64,000 nucleotides of DNA, taken from Branchiostoma floridae. Its lineage: Eukaryota > Chordata > Leptocardii > Amphioxiformes > Branchiostomatidae. The translations under genes were made by a program, and so were the position numbers. The notes beneath the pieces were generated by a model. It was not told the DNA's origin, ran no database searches, and worked only from the letters and a program-made list of their open reading frames with translations. Position 1 is the stretch's first letter. Each line of letters starts with the position of its first letter. The DNA is taken from the NCBI RefSeq assembly GCF_000003815.2, contig NC_049981.1, positions 23,861,593 to 23,925,592 on the forward strand. The letters are read 5' to 3'. Below, one piece after another: positions 38,001 to 48,176 of the stretch.

Positions 38001-39664
38001 TAACTACAAACTTAGCTGTTATGTCTTTAAATAATGCTCGTAACATATAATCAGACAGGAAATGGCGAGTACGTAGTAAGGCACTGATAACAACAAGCCG
38101 GATGAACTGGGGACTTTATCGGGCTTTCATCAGTTCGGCACCAGGACAATTACGAGCCTCAGGCCAAAATGGCACCTCCTACAGAAACTGGGCCAACACA
38201 GTATAGACAGAACGGGGGCTATCTAATTATATGACTAACCGTGCCACTGAGGCAAATTTACTCAGTAAAGTCTCTTTGAAGGGGTCCAGGATTAATGAAA
38301 AGAAAATGTTTGTTTATAAATGTTACTTTCAAATCAATGAGGTGACAATTGGTAATCATCGTACATTTTTTGCCGATTTTTTTCTGATCAGCTCATGAAT
38401 ATGAAAAAAAAGAGAGAAAGAAAAAAAAAATGATACTCACTTGTTGACTTTAGCAAGCAAAGTGGGGAAGGCGGTCTCAGAGCTATCCCTGATCTCCTGG
38501 ATTGCAATGATGTCATATCTGCGGATTATCTGGGAGGAAATCATTGAGGATTAGAAAATAAATCTATGGTGATCTAATGATGTTTTGACATTGTGTTTGC
38601 CTGTATCGTGTCTACCAGGTAAACCGCATCATAGCAGCTAAAACATCTGATTTGTGCCAAAGAGTACAAGCTGCATATTCGGACAGGTATATTTGATCCA
38701 CCTACACCGGGAAGGACCCCTGCTCTAATGTGCTCGTGTGTGGCTGACTCTCATTAATCATCTCCTATCTGAGAGACGTCCCTAGCCACAGCTATTTACA
38801 CATAAGTCGAGTAAAGAACTTGGTGTATGCGCCTTTCCTAAGGACACAACAGCAAGACCTGTCAGCTGTTAGGACTCAGTATCTCCAGGTTTGGAGTCTA
38901 TAACGTTATCCCTAACCACAAAATCACCTTTCCACTCTTATCACATTGCTTCTTGCAACTGACCAGCCAAAATGTTGTGGGGATAGCAGAGAATGATGCA
39001 CGAGTTTACACAACATACGGGTGACTCAACAAGGCTATGTTAGGAATTCAGGGCGCTCCAGTTGGCGAAGTATGAAGACTCCAATGACTGCAAAGATTTC
39101 AGTTTATAATTCCAACTGGAAAGACCAGTTAGTTTACCTCCCATGAAGACTTAATGTCTGCATCTGTTTTCGGTCGCCTTAGGGAAGGAAACCTTTCCCA
39201 TTCATTTCTGATGTAAAGTGTGAAAATGCCTAAAGCTACAATTACATATAGAATATATCATGCAGGCAGTCGGCATGCTACGTTTCATGTGAAAACTCAC
39301 CTGCGCACCTGTCCAGTCTCAGTCAGTTCTAGAGGTTTGTAACTGTGTCAGAATCATTTGGCTGCTACACTGCGCTCTCAATCACAATTAAAGCTATACA
39401 TCGTGTAGATAAGGTTGCGATACATCGCACACAAGGAGCAAAATAACAACAAAACACTACATAAGATTGACCCACCTGGACCAATGTCTTCACAACTTCT
39501 GGATTGCTCATTTTCCGAAGCCCGAAGACTTGGACGTTGAAAGCCGCAATCTTTAGATGTGGTTCTCTCTTTATAAGGTCCGTCTTTTGAACAACGGCAA
39601 AGGGGGCGACCATCCCGTAACACATGAGGGACGACAACAGGAATACAGTTGGAAGGCCGGCCAT
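32042..39664 (-). CDS. Secreted DNase I-like endonuclease with C-terminal extension, 10 exons, 426 aa
   Basis: Exons (minus): 39664-39476, 38529-38441, 37584-37495, 36853-36732, 36326-36214, 35880-35726, 35228-35132, 34440-34389, 34226-34099, 32287-32042; frame continuous over 1281 nt, all GT/AG. Signal peptide at about residues 1-22. The core (36-302) matches DNase I, a Ca/Mg-dependent secreted endonuclease of double-stranded DNA: LKIAAFNVQVFG, catalytic QEIRD (E75), IHTSP (H174), GDFNAGCSY (D208, N210), CPYDR (D252) and SDHYP (D291, H292). C213 and C249 should form the conserved large-loop disulfide; the small-loop CxxC of mammalian DNase I is replaced by DGEEAVGK. Mammalian DNase I ends just after the SDHYP strand, but here two further in-frame exons add residues 303-426, a segment I cannot assign to any domain, with two Cys (ITCDVINGGCKV) and a predicted helical middle. 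The ATG is chosen because it opens the signal peptide. Confidence 0.93.
32911..33974. repeat. Dispersed repeat, copy 3, in the last DNase intron
   Basis: It runs from ACTAGAGTTCGGCGACCTCA to a terminal hairpin CCTCCATGAcattTCATGGAGG. A (GACA)n run at about 33897-33922 precedes the hairpin. Shared modules with copies 1 and 2 include TTAATTATGCAAAT, AAAATGCCCCTG and CGCTAGGGGGCCCA. It lies in the intron before the final coding exon. Confidence 0.8.
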
Positions 39665-40896
39665 GTTGTTGCAGTGACCTCTGTGAGCTGCTCAAAGTCC
39701 GTGCGGTCTCCTCTGACTGATGCACAAGGCCTGAATGAGCTTTCTGCGGTCACACCTGACTTGTATGTTTTCTGCCTCGCGGGTTCGAGCTATTATAATG
39801 ACAAAAGAACTGGATGTAGTTACGATGAAAGCGGGTAATAGCTAGCAAGACAGTATTTTAACCGGTAGCGTAGTTCCACACAAACTGCCAGCAACATTGT
39901 TATTTCAAGTATTCAGACAAAAATGCTTTTAATGGTAGTAAACACATTCTTTCTCGTGGGAATAACGGTTAGATCTAACCACGTCTTGGGCTGCAAAAAA
40001 CTTATGCGAGCTTGCGAAAGTAGTGAGGCAAAATATATGTACCAAGTGGTATGGTGTGTATAATATAAAAATCTTCTCCTTCTGTATCTTCTTTGACTTT
40101 GATGTTTTTAATAAACGTTAGAGTTTTTGCCAATTTTGCTATTTTTTGTATGATTTACATGGTCGCAACGTTTTTTAACGGACAAAAACTGATACGCGCG
40201 TCGATGTCAACCACACAATGAAACAAATATGGCCAAATTCGCAGGAAGTTTCTCAAGGGCAATCAGAATGAAGCCATATGGTGAACTCTGGATAATCTTT
40301 AACCTACATAGTCAGCCCCAACTTTAGCTCCCGTTTTCAGACGACCGAAAACGGACTGGGTTCATACAGCAGCTCTCGCCATTATGTATTCTGTACCATA
40401 TACGTGTAGAATATGTGTATAGACTTACTAGGACTTTAAATTATGCACACTGTACCTCAGAGTCTGTTTTATATTTTGTCCGAGCCTTATCTCTTCCCTC
40501 ATGACCTCAGTACGGGCCGATTTGAGCTTATGAATAAACAAACTTAAGGTTCAGTTGTACAAACAAAGAACATGTTTGTGACCTTCATGCCGACTCTTTT
40601 AAGGTCAGATTTTCCAAATATACGTTGACCATGCTATTATTTACATGCCATTGTCATTTCTTATCTATTCCCCTTTGTTTAATTGTAACAAACACTTGTT
40701 TCGTAACTAACCGATGCATAGCTGATGATGATCTCATTCTATGGGGCTAAGCAGTAAAGAAGAAGGAGAATATATTAAGTACGTGTTAGCGCGAGATCTT
40801 GTCGCGAGACAACACGAGAGCTGTAGCACTTTCTATATAGGTCACATTAGAATCATGCTCACAGTTTGCATGAATTTCCAACTGACTTAGACTTAC
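39665..40896. other. Upstream flank of the DNase I-like gene
   Basis: No TATA-like box or exon that I can support. Short frames overlapping the first exon are other-frame shadows. Confidence 0.4.
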
Positions 40897-41015
40897 GTAC
40901 GGGCTCCCGTGTCGTCCGACACATGAGACGATCAGGTGGGTACAGCAGCGGCTCTGACGGCAGTTAACCTCCTCACATCCTTGCGTGATTTCGAACTGCA
41001 CTTGAACTTCAAAAC
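40897..41015 (-). CDS. Orphan cysteine-rich exon candidate
   Basis: A minus-strand 119-nt block is bounded by a good acceptor (TTGTTCAG) and a strong donor (GTAAGT), phase 1 in and phase 0 out. It encodes FEVQVQFEITQGCEEV, then NCRQSRCCTHLIVSCVGRHG: five Cys in about 40 residues. The phase-1 entry right before an FE-V-Q-V strand and the CCTxxxxSCV pattern loosely recall the first exon boundary and MNNL domain of Delta/Jagged Notch ligands, but similarity is weak. I find no partner exons: the nearest gene downstream on this strand is the DNase I-like gene, whose own signal-peptide exon starts at 39664. It could be an exon relic, an alternative exon or chance. Confidence 0.3.
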
Positions 41016-41880
41016 CTGAACAAATTGTCAAGTGTTAAGTTACACCAGACCTAAAGAGAAGTCATTGATTGAAGGATGCCAGCTGTGACCTTGACACGCG
41101 CTGCCCCCGTCGGGTGCAAGGGCAACTGAAACAACAATAACTGCTGGGCACGTGCCAGACAGAACGCCATTTTCCTAACAGCTGGGTTTGCCAGACGATC
41201 TTCCGTTAGCAGAAAAATGCTAACTTTATTCAAATTATGAATAGACTGACTGACAGAGAGTATTCAAATCGCGGCAAAAACAATACAATGTATAATGTCA
41301 TATTCAAAACATAGCGAATCAATGTTTCCATCGCAACAACTAATTAGTATAACACCGTGAATGATCTGAAATGCATATGCAACTATGATCAACATATCAA
41401 AACAAGACCAAAGTGCATTTGGACTATACCAATCTGATGTGGACACCATTGTCTCTCATTGTCTCACCATTGTGACTCACTAGTAGAATCACGGGTTACT
41501 ATGGCTGTTGGCCATGGAGACATGTCACATTCATTTAGACCAGAATTTCCATCCACTCACACTGTGATGGACCCCTACTCTTTTCGATAAGTGTGTTGGG
41601 TTCTTAAACATGACGGCATCTTCATTCACAGACAATGACATACATGTCTATATCCCTAACACGTCGTCGCGTTGACGTCTATAATTAGCTGGTGACAAAA
41701 ATGATCTCATCCGCAGCAAGAGTTGGAGCATTTTCAAAATTTTTGTTTTCACAGCTAAACTCTCGCTTTTGAATGCTTTACTATAAATGGGGTTTCAAAA
41801 TAGCCCGTCGGTCATCGATACTAGGAATCCATGGATTTGATTGAATTCCCTGTTGGTTTCTTTTGCTCCTGTACAAACGT
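41016..41880. other. Intergenic, upstream of the actin gene
   Basis: No exon supported. The serum-response-like CTATAAATGG at 41781-41790 differs from a CArG box at its second base. Confidence 0.4.
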
Positions 41881-41888
41881 TTCGAGGG

Positions 41889-41897
41889 TATAAAAAG
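41889..41897 (+). promoter_or_regulatory. TATA box of the actin gene
   Basis: TATAAAAAG lies about 25-30 nt before the likely transcription start of a short non-coding exon ending at 41949 (CGGAG|GTAGGC). A near-CArG element at 41781-41790 lies about 105 nt upstream. TATA plus CArG is the usual actin promoter layout. Confidence 0.7.
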
Positions 41898-42133
41898 CAG
41901 GACTACAGGACAAAAGCTTAGAAATATATCGACGGCGCCCATTTCGGAGGTAGGCACGTTCCTTGTTTTTCTCATTATTCCACGTTTTAATAATTTTATT
42001 TCGTCATTGCATGTCGTTTAGGCATGTCCTTGTTCAAAATGTATTTACTTTCTTTACGTTTAAAAAAGATTGGGTTCGTTTGTGGCTCGTTTCTAGTTGC
42101 ATTTATCATATTTTGTCGTGCAGAAGTGCCTGT

Positions 42134-42195
42134 TTAAAAAGATTTTAAACAGGCACTTCTTAAACAGGCACTTCTTAAACAACTTTTTAAACAAT
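42134..42195. repeat. Short tandem/palindromic AAACAGGCACTTCTT repeat in the 5' intron of actin
   Basis: AAACAGGCACTTCTT occurs twice in tandem (about 42146-42178), followed by related TTTTTAAACAA; a complementary AGAAGTGCCTGTTTAA lies just upstream at about 42122. Small fold-back within the 5'UTR intron. Confidence 0.7.
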
Positions 42196-42323
42196 TCAAC
42201 TATGTAATAGTATATGTCCAATTCAGATGTTCATAGAACTCAAACACTAACGTGATATTAAGGTACATGTATATCTTTTCCCCACGCAGACCCCCTTCCC
42301 CCCTTCCATTGAATTGAATCACG

Positions 42324-45303
42324 ATGTTGGACGATGAAGGTGACGAGGCGACCCCTCTGGTGGTGGATAACGGGTCCGGGATGTGTAAGGCGGGGTTCGC
42401 GGGGGATGACGCGCCTAGGACCGTGTTCCCATCTATAGTTGGCCGGCCGCGGCACCAGGGCGTCATGGTCGGGATGGGGCAGAAGGATGCTTATGTTGGA
42501 GACGAGGCACAGAGCAAAAGGTAAACATTTTTGTTGAATTCTTTTCACTATTATCCGAGGGCGCATTGTATTTGGTGACGCTCTCAGGGAACGACGCTAT
42601 AGTTGACGGTGTAACGTTTATGAAATATAATATTGCAAAACTTAATTGTCTTGCCTCGAAAAAGTCTGTCTCTCATTCAAAACTGCGGTTTGTTCTTTAA
42701 CAAAAAAAATAGAAGATTAAAATTCTAAACAACAACGTTTCCGTTTGAGGGATACCAAACTGTATGTAGTAAAACTAAACCAGTGTAACAGCATTATCGT
42801 ATGGTAATCAAGCTAAGTTGTCGTTAAATTATGAGTTTCTAATATAAAGTTACATCAATTAATCTCGCTTCGTGTTAAGGGGAATTCTTACCCTGAAGTA
42901 CCCGATCGAACACGGTATTGTCACCAACTGGGACGACATGGAGAAGATCTGGCACCACACCTTCTACAACGAGCTGCGTGTTGCCCCGGAGGAACATCCT
43001 ACCTTACTGACGGAGGCTCCGCTAAACCCTAAAGCAAACAGGGAGAAGATGACACAGGTACGGGGTACTGACATTCACAATCAAGCTATGAAATGTTACA
43101 GTTCATTGCAGGCTCTTGCAATGGCATGCATAATCAAATACAATCATTATCTTTTTTCGGTTTCGTTTAGTTTATGACATCTTCGCGTCTACTTGTAACC
43201 ATACTGTAAATCAACCAAAGAGACTGCATAATGAGCAAATATGCGCCGTTGGTTGCAAACAAAAAAAAAACAAAAAAAAAAACAAATACCAATGTCGACA
43301 ATAACCAAAGTTAAGGGAAAAGTTGTGAATGAAGAAAATTGAAAATAGCGACATGTTTTTGGAATACAATGTTTTGTGTGCATCAGTGCAATCTTATTAA
43401 CTACTTATTGATGAGTGAAAACGATTTTCAAAGATTTTGTTTCGTCTGTTTTGAAGTATTCAGAGGTTGCCATGCACACAATAAAAGAGTATGGCCTAAG
43501 GGATAATTATAGGGCCCTGATGTAGGTGGCATACATTACTTGCTTATGACAACATTTGCTACATTGGATTGTCTTGTTTTTCTACCATAGATAATGTTCG
43601 AACAGTTTAACACCCCGGCCATGTACATAGCCATCCAGGCCGTCCTGTCTCTGTACGCGTCTGGTCGGACCACCGGCCTGGTGCTGGACTCGGGCGACGG
43701 GGTCACACACGTGGTGCCGATCTACGAAGGGTACGCGCTCCCCCACGCCATCCTCAGACTGGACCTAGCCGGCAGAGAGCTGTCCAACTACCTTGTGAGA
43801 GTTATGTGTGACAGGGGCTATTCCTTTATAACCACTGGTAATATAGTTTGCTCCCATATTTCTTTTTTCAGTGCATGTGACAAATGTTTAACAAGCGAAA
43901 AAATGTCAATGTGCTTTTAAGTTATTTTACTGCTATCGTACAGAAAGTCAAATATTGCAACATTTCTCCAGACTAAATTTTTGAAACGCTTTAATTGGTA
44001 AATGGCACATATATTCCTAAGTTTACCATTGTTTCATATGATCTATACAATTACTAGAAAAACCTTTCGGTGGAGACGAAAGTTTGTTTTACCATATCGT
44101 TTACATTATGAGTGTGAACAATCTACGGGCGCCCTCTTTCGACTGATTAGATACATGCAACGATCACTTTCAGCTGAACGTGAGATTGTCCGTGACATCA
44201 AGGAGAAGCTGGCGTACGTCGCCCTGGACTTCGAGCAGGAGATGTTGACGGCAGCAACATCCACATCGCTTGAGAAAAGTTACGAGCTACCAGATGGACA
44301 GGTCATCACCATTGGCAACGAGAGATTTCGCTGTGCGGAAGCCCTCTTCCAGCCTTCTTTTCTTGGTGAGCCGAATATTATTTTCTCAAAGGTTGTACTA
44401 GGGCATGTCACGTACAATTGGTTTGCAGTGACATTACCTTATCGTACCTTTTCACTATTTTGTTAGATCAATTTTGTAAAGTTTCAGTTGAATACATTGA
44501 TATGTTCTGATACATCTATTACCAATTTGAGATGCATCTCAACAGAGGTATCTTAATATGTAACTTCAAAGCAGACGTTAGAAGGAAAAATGGTGTTATT
44601 TTCTGGCTCCTTATTTCTGTTTCAAGCTGCTAGATAGAGATATACTTAGCCCTCTAAAATTTACTTTCCGGCGGAGACGAAAGTTATTTGTTGCGACCAT
44701 TGCTGACTTAGAGTGTGACAGTCTACGAGCGCCCTCTTTCGACTGATTAGATGTATGCAACAGACAATTACCGCTGAACGTGACCGGACGATAGGCGATA
44801 TTCTGTTTCAATCTGCTAGATAACGTGATATTTTCCTCTCTAAAATCTGCTTGGATATTGGATGATATATATATGGATGATACATCACAAAATACCTGTC
44901 TTATTGTCATACACAAATTAGATTAAAGGATGTAAATAATGATGCAATGGACTCAATGTTTTCGTGGCCTTTTTCAGGCATGGAATCGGCTGGCATCCAC
45001 GAAACCGCCTACAACAGCATCATGAAGTGTGACATTGACATCCGTAAGGACCTGTACGCCAACACCGTGCTGTCCGGCGGCACCACCATGTTCCCCGGCA
45101 TCGGGGACCGTATGCAGAAGGAGATAGTCGCCCTGGCTCCCAGCACCATGAAGATCAAGATCATCGCTCCTCCCGAGAGGAAGTACTCCGTGTGGATCGG
45201 TGGATCTATCTTGTCTTCTCTGTCAACATTCCAGACCATGTGGATTACAAAACAAGAGTACGACGAGTCTGGACCAGCCATTGTTCATCGCAAGTGCTTT
45301 TAG
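42324..45303 (+). CDS. Actin, divergent paralogue, 5 coding exons, 379 aa
   Basis: Coding exons 42324-42520, 42880-43057, 43591-43837, 44174-44365, 44978-45303; frame continuous over 1140 nt, GT/AG junctions. A non-coding exon ending at 41949 and an acceptor at 42288-42289 precede the ATG. The product should be an ATP-binding filament-forming cytoskeletal protein. Canonical blocks are [19 protein letters not shown] (phosphate loop 1), the following [60 protein letters not shown] (phosphate loop 2) and the C-terminus IVHRKCF. The N-terminus is three or four residues longer than in usual 375-376-residue actins. Oddities: [20 protein letters not shown] replaces the near-invariant [20 protein letters not shown], and AEALFQ replaces PEALFQ. 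Intact and probably expressed; muscle versus cytoplasmic class is not resolved. Confidence 0.95.
44065..44183 (+). repeat. Intron 3/exon 4 boundary segment of actin, copy A
   Basis: GGAGACGAAAGTTTG ... GCGCCCTCTTTCGACTGATT ... TTTCAG|CTGAACGTGA. It is repeated in diverged form at 44664-44783. It includes the functional acceptor and the first ten bases of exon 4. Confidence 0.8.
44664..44783 (+). repeat. Duplicated exon 4 boundary segment inside actin intron 4, copy B
   Basis: It shares GGAGACGAAAGTT, GAGTGTGA.A.TCTACG.GCGCC, CTCTTTCGACTGATTAGAT and GCTGAACGTGA with copy A. The acceptor TTTCAG has become ATTACC, so it cannot serve as a splice site, and similarity stops ten bases into the exon. 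Confidence 0.8.
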
Positions 45304-47805
45304 ATGCCAAATTGTATAAGACTGAAAACAGATAAAAACTTCAAACACTAAAAGTACAGGAGCGTTTTTTCAATGGTTATTGAAAACCACATGTTTATCA
45401 AACCCATTTCTGGAGATCGTTTGTTACTGTCCTAGGGGTAATTTTGTATGGTTCTACTTTCCAGGATGGTTCTACCTCATTGTAGTGTTAAAAACGAGAA
45501 TCCCGGAGTAAAGTTCTTGTATCACTGCAGCGGTCACAATTATAATCTGCAGTCTAGAACCTTTCCAGTCATTCTTGTCCCAAAGAAGGTAATGGGCGGT
45601 CACTGTTCAAAACATCAACTCTTGTAGATATGTGTTTCTTGATAAAGAACCCCAATATACATCGATTTACCTACTTGATGAATGTATTTACCGTTACCGC
45701 TTCAATTACATGCATTGTATTGAACTTTCTTGCTTTGATAATATGCATAGGATGCTTCTAATCTACAATATACTGTATGCATAATTCCGTACATTCACTT
45801 TTTAAGGAAATTACTTAAATGATTCCATTGTGAGACTGAGCTTTCCAATTACACAATAATCCCGCTGCCCGCTAGGCGGGGCTCTTGTGTTGTGCACAGC
45901 CGATATTTCCGCTAGGCGATGCTTCTATGTTACGAATATTACGAATGTGATATTGTTACCGATGAATCAAAGAAGAGATGTAGCATTTCAAAGTAAAAAG
46001 ATAACGCTTTTCAAATTAAAAAAAAGTTTCGTCAACGATCATTGTCGGAAGCTGCTTTTGTAATGACGATAGGCGATATTCTGATAGAATATTCTTAAAC
46101 AAATGTCACTGTCAGTGAGTAAAATATAGTGGAGAATGGTTTCTTTTCTTCAGCAATGGGAAATTGTTATATTCAAACACCCGTGGGCTAGCTGGCTTGT
46201 CTACTCCTGGAGCGGTCTCCGTCTGGCGAGTGCATTTAAGCACATTACGAAGGAGGCTAGGGATTTCTACAAAGTTAGGAGCCAAATCCTTCGAAATCCC
46301 TTGGTCCGGTGTGTGTTGACCATTGGAAAGATAAAGTGACAGCAAGAGATCAATGCTTAGATAACTGGGGCTTGTAATACGTCGGCCAGGTGAAAAAGGT
46401 TTCCTGAATAACGCTCACCACAGTTTGAACTTTACCTTGCAAGTAAGTTCCATGCAAGAGTAAACTAGATAAGATCTACGCCGGCGCCACTGCAATGTTG
46501 TTGCTATTGATACCTCCCTTCTTCGTACTGAAAACCTGCATAAAGTGATTTCCTATACCAGCGTCAGTGAGCGCGCAACTTATACGGTTCCTGCCATTTT
46601 GTAGATAGCGTAACCGTGCTTAATGTTACTGCAGGCATGGAAGGAGACAACTCGGTGCCTGTAGCATCCGGAATGAACATTAAACGGATACGAACGTCAC
46701 TTATCATAAGACAATACTCATAGATGATATGTACTCTTATATTTATGACAGATTAACCATAACTGAGAGATTGGCATGAACACTAGGTTTATTTGCAAGT
46801 TCATGCCCAAGGGCTAAAAAACAGGTGAAAATAATCTGATTATGTATGATGATGATGATGATGATGATTGGTTTATTGAAAATGAAGATATCTGGCAGCC
46901 CAATGGCTGAATGATTGTCATTATTACTAAACGAGAATGCTCGTCAATACTAATAGTGGTTATATCTATTGATATTAACTACAGAATGCATTAGAGAAAA
47001 AAGTACGTAAACTGAGCATTCACCCTAGTGCATATGGCTTTTATATTTTTTAGGCATTTTGCTGATTAAAATTGATGATCCTGACTCATTTACTAGGTAT
47101 TGCCATACAGAATTGCTGTACAGTTGCTATACTGAATCTTTCAGCTTAATATAATATAAGCAAACAGTCAGAAAGTCCTAAATCAATTTTGTACTACTGA
47201 TACTCATTTTGATAATTCAAATCCTTAATATTTCTAGTTGCGTTGAGCATTTCTAAACACCCTCCTCTTATGTTGCAAACTTTTCACACCTGCAGACTTT
47301 TGCCACCCACATGATACATCCCACACAGAACACATCTCCCATTTGACACTGGCTGCTTTTCGGCCTCCCTTTGTTACAGAACGCCCACATGAAAAGCCGA
47401 GCCAAGAACGTCTTTATGGTTGCTCTCCCCCTACAGAAAATGAGAAATCGTTTGAAATCTGCAATTGAAAGGTCGAAGCGTTTGCTCAAAGGATTTGAAG
47501 AGTAACTCTATTACAGCTGATTCAAGTTGAAAGGTCTTCAACAGATGTTATTTTTGCTGGTTTTGTTATATGTCAAATCGCATTCAGTGCCACCGTTCTA
47601 ATTATGTGTTATATAACCTATAGAAATGATAAAGTTAAGAAATGTAGTTCATGACGGGTCATATGGTGTTACAATTTTAAACTCCGTACACAAAATAAAG
47701 CGCTTACCACAAGCTCTCGATCAGTCCCCTGATCCTTATTAAGTTGAAATGATCGAAAGCCTAGTCGTCACACATACAGACCGGATGTGTGGCGTCAGCA
47801 AAGGA
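45304..47805. other. Downstream of actin: UTR and intergenic
   Basis: No canonical AATAAA lies close to the stop; GATAAA at about 45333 is a weak variant. GACGATAGGCGATATTCTG at 46064-46082 repeats the sequence at about 44788-44806 in actin intron 4. An (ATG)n run lies at 46847-46867. No gene seen. Confidence 0.5.
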
Positions 47806-48176
47806 TCAGATGAGCTTGGAAGTCGGTATCGGCCACCGTCTCGGTTGAGGGAAGGTTGGTGGGCTCTGATGTAAATGGCCTATTTCACTTCCCATAGAAA
47901 GTAATCCTGTTCGGAATCCAATATCTTCACCTTGTTGAAATCCACATGCACAGAGTGTCGTGGCAATTTTATGTGTTGCGACACCTCTGAAGTTATTAAA
48001 CTGGGGCGTCAATGCTCTAAGAAACTAGTCTTAACAGCACGTCCAGTTTCACCTATGTAAGACTCTTGGCAAAATCCTTGACAAGGAATGTGATAAATGA
48101 CACCGTACTTTCTTGTTTTTAATGTTTTGTTCGTAGCTGTAACCAAGTACTGTCTGAGGGTCTTGGTGGGTTTAAA
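47806..48176 (-). mobile_element. Penelope-like element fragment with GIY-YIG endonuclease, decayed
   Basis: Minus-strand reading gives FKPTKTLRQYLV, KYGVIYHIPC, then SYIGETGRAVKTSFLEH, a stop, HSVHVDFNKVKILDSEQDYF and PSLNRDGGRYRLP. GVxYxIPC ... YIGETGR and the PSLNRDGGRYxLP ending are the signature of the C-terminal GIY-YIG domain of Penelope-like retroelements. In-frame stops (after FLEH and before AIYIR) and the absent reverse transcriptase show it is a dead 5'-truncated copy. Confidence 0.8.

Noticed and set aside
39557-39838. 93-codon plus-strand frame over the DNase first exon
   Set aside because: Opposite-strand shadow of the signal-peptide exon and its 5'UTR.
44002-44173. In-frame extension of actin exon 4 upstream into the intron
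   Set aside because: The canonical actin junction is the TTTCAG acceptor at 44173; the upstream frame is intron and part of a duplicated segment.
45009-45281. 90-codon minus-strand frame
   Set aside because: Antisense shadow of the last actin exon.
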